64,000 nucleotides of DNA from Methylobacterium nodulans ORS 2060 (GTDB lineage Bacteria; Pseudomonadota; Alphaproteobacteria; Rhizobiales; Beijerinckiaceae). Positions 55,441 through 63,246 of the stretch are shown here, one piece after another. The stretch is taken from assembly GCF_000022085.1 (NCBI RefSeq), contig NC_011894.1, positions 124,001 through 188,000 of the forward strand. The letters run 5' to 3'. Within the stretch, counting starts at the first letter, position 1. Each line of letters begins with the position of its first letter. The notes beneath the pieces are model-generated. The model was not told the DNA's origin. It saw only the letters and a list, made by a program, of their open reading frames with translations, and ran no database searches. The position numbers were made by a program, and so were the translations under genes.

Positions 55441-56400
55441 ATGGCGGAGGCGGAGCGGGCGCGGCTGGAGCCGATGACGGTCTCGTCGGCGCCTTCGGTC
55501 GGCCTTGCCGCCGTGATCCTCGCGGCGACGCAGGACGAGCCGCGCGTCCTCACGGTGCCGGTCCCGGACCAGCCGCCCGGCCGCGGCGAGGGCCTCCCCT
55601 CCGGCCCCTTGGAGCCGGCCCATCCCACCCTGGAGCGGGGCCTGCGCGCCTGGGTCGAGCGCCAGACCGGACAGACGCTCGGCTATGTCGAGCAGCTCTA
55701 CACCTTCGGCGACCGCAACCGCCGCCCCGGCGGCGACGGGCAGCACGCGCTCTCCGTCGCCTATCTGGCCCTGGCGCGGGAAGCGCGCCCCACCGCCGAT
55801 TCGGCCTGGCAGAACTGGTACCGCTACTTCCCCTACGAGGACTGGCGGACCGGACGCCCGGGTTCCCTCGACGCCATCGCGGCCCGGCTCGATGCCTGGG
55901 CGCGCGCCGCGCCCGATTCGGGCGAGCGCCGCCGCCGGCTCGACCGGATCGGCCTCACCTTCGGCGTCGCGGGCGGCGGCTGGAACGAGGAGCGCGTGCT
56001 GGAGCGCTACGAACTCCTGTTCGAGGCCGGGCTCGTGCCGGAGGCGGGCGCGCCGGATCCCCTCGCGGGCCAGCCCATGGCGCTCGACCATCGCCGCATG
56101 CTCGCGACCGCCCTCGGCCGCCTGCGGGGCAAGATCAAGTACCGGCCGGTCGTGTTCGAGCTGATGCCGCCGACCTTCACCCTCGGCCAGCTCCAGCGGG
56201 TGGTCGAGGCGCTCTCGGGCGTGCTCCTGCACAAGCAAAATTTCCGCCGCCTCGTCGCCCAGCAGGGCCTGGTCGAGGAGACCGATGCGATCAGCGCCGA
56301 GACCGGCGGGCGCCCCGCCCGGCTGATGCGCTTCCGCCGCGAGGTGTTGCTCGAACGCCCGGCGCCCGGAGTGCGCCTGCCGCCCGGGCGTCGCCTCTGA
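55441..56400 (+). CDS. nadQ: NadQ-type Nudix-related regulator of NAD synthesis
   Basis: DNA-binding regulator, 319 aa, with AAGGAG before ATG 55441. Residues about 20-185 look like a Nudix-derived effector domain (VGLAAVILAATQDEPRVLTV, YVEQLYTFGDRNRRPG, HALSVAYLALARE); the catalytic Nudix box GX5EX7REUXEEXGU is not intact. The C-terminal part is a winged helix: FELMPPTFTLGQLQRVVEAL, LLHKQNFRRLVAQQGLVEET and GGRPARLMRFRREVL. This fits COG4111/NadQ, known to me as a predicted repressor of nadABC in Alphaproteobacteria; NrtR is the alternative but is shorter. nadABC with two operators lies 0.8 kb downstream. Confidence 0.85.
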   Translation: MAEAERARLEPMTVSSAPSVGLAAVILAATQDEPRVLTVPVPDQPPGRGEGLPSGPLEPAHPTLERGLRAWVERQTGQTLGYVEQLYTFGDRNRRPGGDGQHALSVAYLALAREARPTADSAWQNWYRYFPYEDWRTGRPGSLDAIAARLDAWARAAPDSGERRRRLDRIGLTFGVAGGGWNEERVLERYELLFEAGLVPEAGAPDPLAGQPMALDHRRMLATALGRLRGKIKYRPVVFELMPPTFTLGQLQRVVEALSGVLLHKQNFRRLVAQQGLVEETDAISAETGGRPARLMRFRREVLLERPAPGVRLPPGRRL

Positions 56401-56525
56401 TCCGATCCCAGTTGCTGGCTTCGCCCTGCGGATCTCGGCTTCGCTTAAGGGGGCGCGGTGATCCGGCCTCCGCCCCTTTCCGCTCCCTCTTTCCGGGCCC
56501 GTTCGGGCCTGCACGACTGCAGCGT

Positions 56526-56650
56526 CAGCGGAAGGAGATCCACGATCCAGCACGGTGAATTGCCGCGAAGCGGCTCCGACTTCCAGCGCCGCGGGTGACA
56601 AGCGGGCGCTGCGCGACGTCTTGTGCTGGATCCCGGGTCGCATTCCGCTG
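56526..56650 (+). repeat. dispersed repeat family 2, copy 2, with inverted ends
   Basis: An imperfect inverted repeat: cagcggaa...gatccagcac (56526-56553) faces gtgctggatc...ttccgctg (56623-56650). The interior shares ttgccgcg-agcggctccg and gggcgct-cgcgacgtctt with 48393-48530. The right end continues with ccgctgcatgcg, which is the reverse complement of the start of copy 1. Confidence 0.65.
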
Positions 56651-56751
56651 CCGCTGCATGCGCCCAGGAGAGGGAGAGCGGGCGACAGCAGGCCGGGCGA
56701 GACGATCCTTGATCGTTGCTGGACGCGTCAGGCGGACATCCTCGCCTGGGC

Positions 56752-56905
56752 TAAATAGAAACTGGCGTAGTGGAAGCCGCCCCGCTCCTCATGCTGCGGT
56801 GCAGCCGCAGCATGAGGGCCGGAGTTCGCTGCCATGAACGGGAGCGCTCATTCAGCCGCGGTTTCATCCGTCAGGGTCAGCCCGGGCCGGTGGTGAACTG
56901 ATACG
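56752..56905 (+). repeat. dispersed repeat family 1, copy E (compact)
   Basis: Head taaatagaaactggcgtag and tggaagccgccccgctcctc, then a compact hairpin cctcatgctgcgg (56787-56799) / ccgcagcatgagg (56805-56817) with a 5-nt loop, then the tail ttcatccgtcagggtcagcc and ccggtggtgaactgat. Both arms carry a change (A to C, T to G) relative to the other copies, which keeps the pairing. Confidence 0.85.
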
Positions 56906-57035
56906 GTCTCAATCGAAGCCGAAGAGCGCTGTGTTCGCCGGAGGCGAATCCGGCTGGACGAAAGCCCTCATCCGGCTTCCGGTTACTTGCTGCACCATGC
57001 GGATGTCGGCTTCAGGTGCCGCGCAGGCTTGGTGA

Positions 57036-57080
57036 CGCGATCTCCGAACCAACCATCCGGAAACCGGATCAGGCCGGCCC
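57036..57080 (-). repeat. dispersed repeat family 1, tail fragment I (inverted)
   Basis: Read on the minus strand this gives gatccggtttccgg then ttcggagatcgc, matching the closing hairpin of copy B at 35537-35570. No head or centre is attached. Confidence 0.5.
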
Positions 57081-57101
57081 GAGGCGGTGCGCCCTCGGGC
57101 T

Positions 57102-57120
57102 TATGCTCAATCCCAGCATA
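57102..57120. promoter_or_regulatory. NadQ-type operator, distal
   Basis: The sequence tatgctcaatcccagcata has 6-bp perfect arms (tatgct/agcata). Aligned without gaps, it shares the layout of the proximal site at 57161-57179. It lies 76 bp before the nadA start. Confidence 0.6.
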
Positions 57121-57161
57121 TCTGGACAGGAACGCCGACGCAGATTACCCTAGCCGGATAA

Positions 57162-57178
57162 ATGCTCATTTTGAGCAT
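57162..57178. promoter_or_regulatory. NadQ-type operator, proximal
   Basis: The palindrome atgctcattttgagcat has perfect 7-bp arms (atgctca/tgagcat) around TTT and ends 17 bp before the nadA ATG, where a bound repressor would block transcription. It is the second of two similar sites, 59 bp centre to centre, in front of nadABC and downstream of nadQ. Confidence 0.75.
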
Positions 57179-57195
57179 AAAGGGTGGAGACGAGA

Positions 57196-58197
57196 ATGGC
57201 TGCGGTGACCCAAGCGGTGCAGGAGGCGCTGCCCCTGCCGGATCTCTATGCCCGGGTGAAGGGCCATGTTCCGGCGATCGAATGGCCGGCCCTCGCCGAG
57301 GACGTGGCGGCGATCCAGATGCTGAAGCGGCAGCGCAATGCCGTGGTGCTCGCCCACAATTATCAGGCGCCCGAGATCTTCCACACGGTGGCGGACATCG
57401 TCGGCGACAGCCTCGCGCTCGCCCGCGAGGCCGCGCGCACCGACGCGGACGTGATCGTGCTCGCGGGCGTGCACTTCATGGCCGAGACCGCGAAGCTGCT
57501 GAACCCGGAGAAAACCGTGCTGATTCCCGATCAGGCGGCCGGCTGCTCCCTTGCGGATTCGATCACGGCGGCGGATGTGCGGGCGCTCCGCCGCAGCCAT
57601 CCGGGCGTGCCGATCGTCACCTACGTCAACACCTCGGCGGCGGTGAAGGCCGAGTCCGATCTCTGCTGCACCTCCGGCAACGCGAAGGCAGTGGTCGAGT
57701 CCCTCGGCGTACCGCGCGTGCTGATGATCCCGGACGAGTACCTCGCCCGCAACGTGCAGGCCGAGCTGCCGCAGGTCGAGATTCTGTCCTGGGCCGGCCA
57801 TTGCGAGGTGCACGAGCGCTTCTCGCCCGCAGACATCCGCGAGGTGCGCGAAGCCTATCCGGGCGTGACGGTGCTGGCCCACCCCGAATGCCCGCCCGAG
57901 GTGGTGGCCGAAGCGGATTTCGCCGGATCGACGGCGGCGATGCAGGATTTCGTCGAGACCCGCCGCCCGGCGCAGGTGGTGATGATCACCGAATGCTCAA
58001 TGGCCGACAATCTCGCGGTCCGCAATCCGGAGGTGGCATTCGTCAAGCCCTGCAATCTCTGCCCGCATATGAAGCGCATCTCGCTGTCCAAGATCCGGCG
58101 GGCGCTCGAAACCATGACCCACGAGGTCACGGTGCCCTCCGACCTGATCGCCCCCGCGCGCCGGGCGGTCGAACGGATGCTGGCGGTGCGGCCGTGA
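57196..58197 (+). CDS. nadA: quinolinate synthase A
   Basis: Iron-sulfur enzyme that condenses iminoaspartate with dihydroxyacetone phosphate to quinolinate, first half of de novo NAD synthesis. 333 aa from ATG at 57196 with GGTGGAGA upstream. Motifs: [84 protein letters not shown] with a cluster Cys, [10 protein letters not shown] with the second, and [12 protein letters not shown] with the third (CxxC region). It overlaps nadB by 4 bp. Control by the two upstream NadQ-type operators is inferred. Confidence 0.97.
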   Translation: MAAVTQAVQEALPLPDLYARVKGHVPAIEWPALAEDVAAIQMLKRQRNAVVLAHNYQAPEIFHTVADIVGDSLALAREAARTDADVIVLAGVHFMAETAKLLNPEKTVLIPDQAAGCSLADSITAADVRALRRSHPGVPIVTYVNTSAAVKAESDLCCTSGNAKAVVESLGVPRVLMIPDEYLARNVQAELPQVEILSWAGHCEVHERFSPADIREVREAYPGVTVLAHPECPPEVVAEADFAGSTAAMQDFVETRRPAQVVMITECSMADNLAVRNPEVAFVKPCNLCPHMKRISLSKIRRALETMTHEVTVPSDLIAPARRAVERMLAVRP

Positions 58198-59693
58198 GCG
58201 CGGACCGCACCCTCGTGGTCGGGGCCGGCGTGGCCGGCCTCGCCACGGCCCTGCGGCTGGCGCCGCTCCCGGTCACGCTGCTGACGGGCGCCCCGCTTGG
58301 CGAAGGAACGGCGACCGCCTGGGCGCAGGGCGGCATCGCGGCGGCGATCGGCCCGGACGACGACCCCGCCCTCCACGCCGCCGACACGCGGGCGGCCGGC
58401 GCGGGCCTGACCGATCCGGATGTCGCGCAGCGGGTCGCCGAGGCCGGTCCCGGTCTCGTCGCCTGGCTCTCCGCCCTTGGCCTTGCCTTCGACCGCGGGC
58501 CGGACGGGGCGCTCGCGCTCGGCCTCGAAGCCGCGCATGGCCGCCGCCGCATCGTGAAGGCGGGGGGCGACGCCACCGGCCGGGCGGTGCTGCAGACCCT
58601 CGCCCGCGCGTCCGCCGCGAGCCCCTCGATCTCCGTCGTGGTCGGGCAGGCGACGGCGCTGGCGCAGGATGCGAACGGCCGCGTCGCGGGCCTGCGCGCC
58701 TGCGTGAACGGGGCGAGCGTCGATCTCCCGGGGCGCGCGGTCGTGCTGGCGACGGGCGGCCTCGGCGGGCTCTATCGCGCCACCACCAATCCGGCGGGCG
58801 CGCTCGGCTCCGGCCTTGCGCTCGCGGCGCGGGCCGGCGCGGTGCTGCGGGACGTCGAGTTCGTGCAGTTCCATCCGACCGCGATCGCGACCGGGGATGC
58901 CGGCCCCCTGCCGCTGGCGACCGAGGCCCTGCGCGGTGAGGGCGCCATCCTGGTGAACGCGGCGGGAGAGCGGGTGATGGCCGGCATTGCCGGGGCCGAG
59001 CTCGCGCCGCGGGATGTCGTCGCCCGGGCGATTTTCTCCCGGACGAGCCGCGGCGAGGCCGTCTTCCTCGACGCGCGCCGCCTCGACGTCGCGCGCCGCT
59101 TCCCGACCGTGGCGGCCCTCTGCCGCAAGGCCGGAATCGATCCGGCCGCGACGCCGATCCCGGTGAGCCCCGCCGCCCATTACCACATGGGCGGCATCCG
59201 GGTGGATGGAAGCGGACGGACCTCCCTGCCCGGCCTGTGGGCCTGCGGCGAGGTGGCCTCGACCGGGCTGCACGGGGCGAACCGGCTCGCCAGCAATTCG
59301 CTGCTCGAAGCGATGGCCTTCGCGGCCTTCATCGCGGCGGACATCCGGGGCCTGTCCTCCAGTGCCGGCCGCGCCGCCGCCGAGGACGCGCCGGTGCCCC
59401 GGCCCGCCGCCCTGCCGGAGATCCGCCGGATCATGGAGGCCGAGGTCGGGCTGGTGCGCAATGAGGCCGGGCTGGCCCGGGCGGTCGCCCGCCTCGGCGC
59501 CCTTGCGGAGGCCGGCTCGCCCGAAGCCGCAATCGGCCTCCTCGTCGCGGCCTCCGCCCTGTCCCGCCGCGAGAGCCGCGGCGCCCATTGGCGGGAAGAT
59601 CATCCGGGGCAGCAGGAGCCCCGCCACGCCGAGATCACCCTGGCGCAGGCGCGCCGCCTCTCCGCCTCGCTTGCCCCTCTGGAGGTCCCATGA
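58194..59693 (+). CDS. nadB: L-aspartate oxidase
   Basis: FAD enzyme oxidising L-aspartate to iminoaspartate for NadA. 499 aa from GTG at 58194, which overlaps the nadA stop. It has the FAD dinucleotide motif [75 protein letters not shown], the active-site stretch [38 protein letters not shown] with the key His, [20 protein letters not shown] and [11 protein letters not shown]. The C-terminal helical domain is shorter than in E. coli NadB but present. It overlaps nadC by 4 bp. Confidence 0.97.
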   Translation: MSADRTLVVGAGVAGLATALRLAPLPVTLLTGAPLGEGTATAWAQGGIAAAIGPDDDPALHAADTRAAGAGLTDPDVAQRVAEAGPGLVAWLSALGLAFDRGPDGALALGLEAAHGRRRIVKAGGDATGRAVLQTLARASAASPSISVVVGQATALAQDANGRVAGLRACVNGASVDLPGRAVVLATGGLGGLYRATTNPAGALGSGLALAARAGAVLRDVEFVQFHPTAIATGDAGPLPLATEALRGEGAILVNAAGERVMAGIAGAELAPRDVVARAIFSRTSRGEAVFLDARRLDVARRFPTVAALCRKAGIDPAATPIPVSPAAHYHMGGIRVDGSGRTSLPGLWACGEVASTGLHGANRLASNSLLEAMAFAAFIAADIRGLSSSAGRAAAEDAPVPRPAALPEIRRIMEAEVGLVRNEAGLARAVARLGALAEAGSPEAAIGLLVAASALSRRESRGAHWREDHPGQQEPRHAEITLAQARRLSASLAPLEVP

Positions 59694-60553
59694 CCGACGC
59701 TCTCCCCCTCAGCCCCCTGCCCCGCCTGCTCGTCGAGCCGATCGTGCGGGCGGCGCTCTGCGAAGATCTCGGCCGGGCGGGCGATCTCACCACCGACAGC
59801 ATCGTCCCGGCCGAGGCCCGGTTCTCCGGCGCCATCGTCGCCCGCCAGACTGGCGTGGTCGCGGGCACGGACGCGGCCGCGCTCGCCTTCGCGCTCCTCG
59901 ACCCTGCGGTGTCGGTGTCGGTCGCGCGGCCGGACGGCAGCGCGGTCGCGCCCGGCGAGGCGGTGATCACCCTCGACGGGCCGGCCCGGGCCATCCTCTC
60001 CGCCGAGCGGGTGGCGCTCAACCTGCTCTGCCGGCTCTCGGGCATCGCCACCGCCACCGCGTCCCTCGTCGAGGCCGCCCGCCCGCACGGGCGCGCGCGC
60101 ATCGTCTGCACGCGCAAGACGACGCCGGGTCTGCGGACCCTGGAGAAGCATGCGGTGCGGGCCGGCGGCGGATCGAACCACCGCTTCGGCCTCGACGATG
60201 CGGTGCTGATCAAGGACAACCATCTGGCGGTGGCGGGCGGCGTCGGCCCGGCCATCCGCCGTGCCCGCGCGGGCGTGGGGCATCTGGTCAGGATCGAGGT
60301 GGAGGTCGATACCCTGGCCCAGCTCGAAGAGGCCCTGGCTTTGGGCGCCGATGCGGTGCTCCTCGACAACATGACGCCCGACGAGTTGCGCCGTGCGGTC
60401 GCGATGATCGACGGGCGGGCGATCAGCGAGGCATCGGGACGGATCACGCGCGACTCGGTCGGTGCCGTCGCGGCCTCGGGGGTGGACCTGATCTCCACGG
60501 GCTGGATCACGCACAGCGCGCCGATCATCGATCTGGGCCTCGACGTCGCTTAA
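59690..60553 (+). CDS. nadC: nicotinate-nucleotide pyrophosphorylase (carboxylating)
   Basis: Quinolinate phosphoribosyltransferase: quinolinate plus PRPP gives nicotinate mononucleotide. 287 aa; GGAGG precedes the ATG at 59690, which overlaps the nadB stop. Motifs: CEDLGRAGDLTTDSIVP, NLLCRLSGIATATASLVEAA, IVCTRKTTPGLRTLEKHAVR with the substrate-binding basic residues, GGGSNHRFGLDDAVLIKDNH, VRIEVEVDTLAQLEEAL, ADAVLLDNMTPDELRRAV and EASGRITRDSVGAVAASGVD. It is the last gene of nadABC and is followed by a terminator hairpin. Confidence 0.97.
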   Translation: MTDALPLSPLPRLLVEPIVRAALCEDLGRAGDLTTDSIVPAEARFSGAIVARQTGVVAGTDAAALAFALLDPAVSVSVARPDGSAVAPGEAVITLDGPARAILSAERVALNLLCRLSGIATATASLVEAARPHGRARIVCTRKTTPGLRTLEKHAVRAGGGSNHRFGLDDAVLIKDNHLAVAGGVGPAIRRARAGVGHLVRIEVEVDTLAQLEEALALGADAVLLDNMTPDELRRAVAMIDGRAISEASGRITRDSVGAVAASGVDLISTGWITHSAPIIDLGLDVA

Positions 60554-60587
60554 GCGACGTCCCCGGCCGAACGGGGTCGTCACGAAA

Positions 60588-60615
60588 AGACCCTCTCCCG
60601 GGCGGAAGAGGGTCT
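60588..60615. terminator. bidirectional terminator between nadC and the DUF1236 gene
   Basis: Arms agaccctct (60588-60596) and agagggtct (60607-60615) pair over 9 bp around a 10-nt loop, with an A run before it and a pyrimidine-rich stretch after it. It lies between convergent genes and belongs to the same palindrome class as 12693 and 19060. Confidence 0.65.
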
Positions 60616-60628
60616 CTCGACCGACCGA

Positions 60629-61363
60629 TCAGCCGCGGATCACGTCGACGATCTCGTAGGTGTCCGGATCGATGATGACGATCTCGTCGTCGACCAGCAC
60701 GTAGCGCAGGCCGCGATAGGCCGGCACCAGCGAGACGATCGTGGGCGGCAACGCATGCAGGGTCACCGAGCGCGGCACCGCCGTGCCCACCGACAGCGAG
60801 AAATTGACCCCGTGCATCGGCCGGACGCCGGACTTCACGATGGTCTGGCGGAACTCGGTGCGCTGGTGCGTGTCGAGGCGCGAGGAGGCGCCGCGCGCCT
60901 CGCTGATCGCACCTGTGCGCTCGCCGCGTTCCGTGCGTTCGCCTCTGTGCTCGCCGCGTTCGGCGCCGCGCTCGCCGCGCTCACCCGTGCGCTCGGCCCC
61001 TCCGCGCTGGGTGCCCTGGTCCGCCGTGCCGCCTGCGCGCCCCGGCGCCTCGCCCGCCCGGCCGGCAGTGCCGCCCGGCTGCTGCGCCGTGCCGCGTTCG
61101 CTCCCCGTGGTGGCGCCGCCCGCACCGCCCGGGCCGCCCTGCGCCCCGCGCGCACCGCCGGCTCCGCCACCGCCCCCCGTTCCGGGGGCGCCGGCGCCCC
61201 CGCCACCACCGGCGCCGCCGCCGGCTCCCCCGCCGACACCCGCGCCGCCAGCGCCGCCGCCGCCTGCGCCGGCACCGCCGCCCGGGCCACCTTGCGCGAA
61301 GGCCGTTGCGGCGCCAAGAACCAGAATACTGGCAGTCAAGGTTCCACGAACGAGCTTGTTCAT
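60629..61363 (-). CDS. exported Gly-rich protein with C-terminal DUF1236-like domain
   Basis: 244 aa. A signal peptide (LVRGTLTASILVLGAATAFA-Q) is followed by about 65 residues almost wholly Gly and Ala. Next is an Arg/Glu/Gly-rich stretch with repeated GERGERG/ERGEHRGER units, predicted disordered. The C-terminal 85 residues form the folded part: RTEFRQTIVKSGVRPMHGVN, FSLSVGTAVPRSVTLHALPP and LRYVLVDDEIVIIDPDTYEI, typical of DUF1236 proteins of Hyphomicrobiales. Location is periplasm or surface. A GGAAC-N17-CGTT promoter at 61426-61451 predicts induction by the general stress sigma factor EcfG. Function unknown. Confidence 0.88.
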   Translation of the reverse strand: MNKLVRGTLTASILVLGAATAFAQGGPGGGAGAGGGGAGGAGVGGGAGGGAGGGGGAGAPGTGGGGGAGGARGAQGGPGGAGGATTGSERGTAQQPGGTAGRAGEAPGRAGGTADQGTQRGGAERTGERGERGAERGEHRGERTERGERTGAISEARGASSRLDTHQRTEFRQTIVKSGVRPMHGVNFSLSVGTAVPRSVTLHALPPTIVSLVPAYRGLRYVLVDDEIVIIDPDTYEIVDVIRG

Positions 61364-61764
61364 CTGCGTATCCTCCTGTCAGCGAGGCAGCAGCCCTGCT
61401 CCGGATCGATTTGAAACGTGCCCGCAACGACAAGAGGATGAGATTGGTTCCGAGTTTTCGTTCGAAGAACCGCACCGGATGAGGCTGCGCCGGGCCAGCG
61501 GAGCCGCCGCCGCCGTGTTGACGTTGGAGGCGGCCTCCTGGATCCGGATCGATCAAGAACAGAAGCGGGACAATCGGAGCGTGGTTGACGAAGACGGCCC
61601 TGCACGGCCGAACGACGGCCGCCATGCAGATGCCGCGCGCATATTTCGGAGATTTTAGGCCTCTTCAGGCGGCGCAGGCGCTCGGGCGGGCGCAGGACAC
61701 GGGTCGGGCCAGGGACGCGCGCTTCTTCGGTCCGAGATCTTGGGCGGGGCCCGCAGCACCTGCG
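61364..61764. other. intergenic region upstream of the DUF1236 gene, 401 bp
   Basis: The proximal part holds the EcfG-type promoter at 61426-61451. The rest, up to the stop of the DUF3108 gene, shows no recognised repeat, RNA gene or accepted open frame. Confidence 0.45.
61426..61451 (-). promoter_or_regulatory. EcfG-type general stress promoter of the DUF1236 gene
   Basis: On the minus strand GGAAC (61451-61447) and CGTT (61429-61426) are separated by 17 bp, matching the EcfG consensus GGAAC-N16/17-CGTT known from Alphaproteobacteria including Methylobacterium. It ends 62 bp before the DUF1236 start codon. Confidence 0.65.
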
Positions 61765-62592
61765 TCAGCGGGAGGCGGCTTCCTCGATCCGCCAGCGGGT
61801 CACCTCGGCCATGGCGGTGCCGAAGGTGGTGCCGACCTCGATCCGTACGGGAGCGAGGACGCGGGAATGCCCGACCGGAGCGAGCCAGACCCGCAGGTCG
61901 CGGTTCTCGCGCATGTACTGCACGACCCAACGCTTCGGCCGATGGCCCGAGAGGGGAACGTAGCGCGCCCGGCACAGCACCACGGGTCCCGCATAGCCCG
62001 TGCCGCCAAAGGTCTGCGCCTCCCCCTCGCCGAGGGGAATGTCGAAGCGCGCCGTACCGTCATGCACCGGCAGGGTGCGCTCGCAGTCGCGCGGGGTCGG
62101 CGCGCCCGGAGGGCTGAGCTGCGGGCCGATCAGGGCCGAGAGCGGATCGACCACGTTGCGGTCGTCGCCCGGACGCGGCGGCACCCGGTCCGGTCGCACC
62201 CGCGCGTCGGGGGACATGCTGACGGAGGTGATCCGGCCGTCATCGAGCATGATCCGCTCGCTGATCGGCGTGCCGCCGTAGAGGGCATCGAGCTGAAAGG
62301 CCCGCGGGCGGACGGCCGCCCCGTCGAGCACGCCCCGGGACTGGGCCGATCCTTGGCCGCCCCAGAGCATGCGCGCCAACCCGTTCAGGGCGGCATCGAG
62401 ATGCAGCTCGTAACGCCGCCTGTCGGTGATCTCCATCCGCAGGGCGGCTTTCCCGACGGACAATCCGGCGAGCGTGACGCGGTAGGTCGCCTCCAGCGTC
62501 GCGGCGCCGGCTGGCGCCGCGGACAGTCCGGCGGCCAGAGCCAGGACGGGCAGCCATCGTCCGATGGATGGCGCGGTCAGGATCGAGCGCAT
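61765..62592 (-). CDS. DUF3108 exported protein
   Basis: 275 aa from ATG at 62592. Signal peptide RWLPVLALAAGLSAAPAGAA, then the DUF3108 body: LEATYRVTLAGLSVGKAALR, YELHLDAALNGLARMLWGG, AVRPRAFQLDALYG, RPGDDRNVVDPLSALIGPQL, CERTLPVHDGTARFDIPLG, YVPLSGHRPKRWVVQYMREN and LAPVRIEVGTTFGTAMAEVT. These proteins are periplasmic and of unknown function, possibly a lipocalin-like barrel. It is monocistronic, and an inverted repeat fragment lies upstream. Confidence 0.85.
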   Translation of the reverse strand: MRSILTAPSIGRWLPVLALAAGLSAAPAGAATLEATYRVTLAGLSVGKAALRMEITDRRRYELHLDAALNGLARMLWGGQGSAQSRGVLDGAAVRPRAFQLDALYGGTPISERIMLDDGRITSVSMSPDARVRPDRVPPRPGDDRNVVDPLSALIGPQLSPPGAPTPRDCERTLPVHDGTARFDIPLGEGEAQTFGGTGYAGPVVLCRARYVPLSGHRPKRWVVQYMRENRDLRVWLAPVGHSRVLAPVRIEVGTTFGTAMAEVTRWRIEEAASR

Positions 62593-62734
62593 GCGTGCGG
62601 AGCCTCGCAGGACACGGCAAGCGTAGCCGCGGCACATGAACGGGGGAGGAACGGGCACGCGTCCCGAACGGCACCGGCGCGACATGGAATCCGCTCATGC
62701 GTGACGCATGGTCACTCCACTTTGGTCACTCCTG

Positions 62735-62810
62735 GACCGATCGGCATGATTTCACCACTGGCCGAGGCGACCTTGATGGATGAAACCGCGGCTGACATGA
62801 GGCCACTCCC
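62735..62810 (-). repeat. dispersed repeat family 1, tail fragment H (inverted)
   Basis: On the minus strand this reads tcagccgcggtttcatccat then caaggtcgcctcggccagtg, matching the tail of copies C and E. The head and palindrome are missing. Confidence 0.65.
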
Positions 62811-62818
62811 GGGGGCTT

Positions 62819-63124
62819 TTAGTCCTCGTCTCCCTCCCCGGTCTCCAGGGTCGCCCGCACGGTTTCGAGAACCCGCCGGGCAAGGTCGGAATCCGGGTCG
62901 TCGCGCGTCAGCGCATCCTCCAGCATGCCGAGATAGCCGGCGAGCTCATGCCGGTAGTGATCGGAATCGATCGAGCGCAGGATCCGTGCCAGGAACCCGA
63001 TCGCCATCTGCAACGCCACCTGCTTGGCCGCGACATCGGCCTGCGCCTCCGAGAGCCGGGCGATCATCTCGCCGTGGTTCGCCGACAGCACGGTGAGGCC
63101 GTTGATCTTGTCGTCCGAGGTCAT
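62819..63124 (-). CDS. small helical protein, unknown function
   Basis: 101 aa from ATG at 63124. Almost entirely predicted helix: NHGEMIARLSEAQADVAAKQ, VALQMAIGFLARILRSIDSD, HYRHELAGYLGMLEDALTRD and DSDLARRVLETVRATLE, with a very acidic end. No signal peptide or known motif. It is encoded between aconitase and the DUF3108 gene on the same strand, separated from acnA by a terminator. I do not recognise a family. Confidence 0.65.
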   Translation of the reverse strand: MTSDDKINGLTVLSANHGEMIARLSEAQADVAAKQVALQMAIGFLARILRSIDSDHYRHELAGYLGMLEDALTRDDPDSDLARRVLETVRATLETGEGDED

Positions 63125-63177
63125 GGCGGTTCTCTCCCGATCACGATGAGCCGTTTCCGACAATCGTCGCGGCATGA

Positions 63178-63213
63178 AAAAGGGCCCCTTCTCGTGGCGA
63201 AAGGGCCCTGTTC
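63178..63213 (-). terminator. terminator of acnA (minus strand)
   Basis: On the minus strand agggccctt... pairs with aaggggccct around about 12 nt and is followed by a T run (the aaaaa before 63181). One bulged base breaks the stem. It lies 34 bp after the aconitase stop. Confidence 0.75.
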
Positions 63214-63246
63214 GAGGTGTCGGTGCCGGGCTTCACCCGGCCGCAG

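Larger units (their letters stand above)
56401..57101. other. repeat-rich gap between nadQ and nadABC
   Basis: About 700 bp without a gene. It holds repeat family 2 copy 2 (56526-56650), family 1 copy E (56752-56905) and an inverted tail fragment of family 1 (57036-57080). No open frame with a plausible start was accepted. It separates the nadQ gene from the nadABC control region. Confidence 0.6.

Noticed and set aside
56556..56837. Short open frames in the nadQ-nadA gap.
   Set aside because: They overlap repeat copies, lack start signals and do not resemble proteins.
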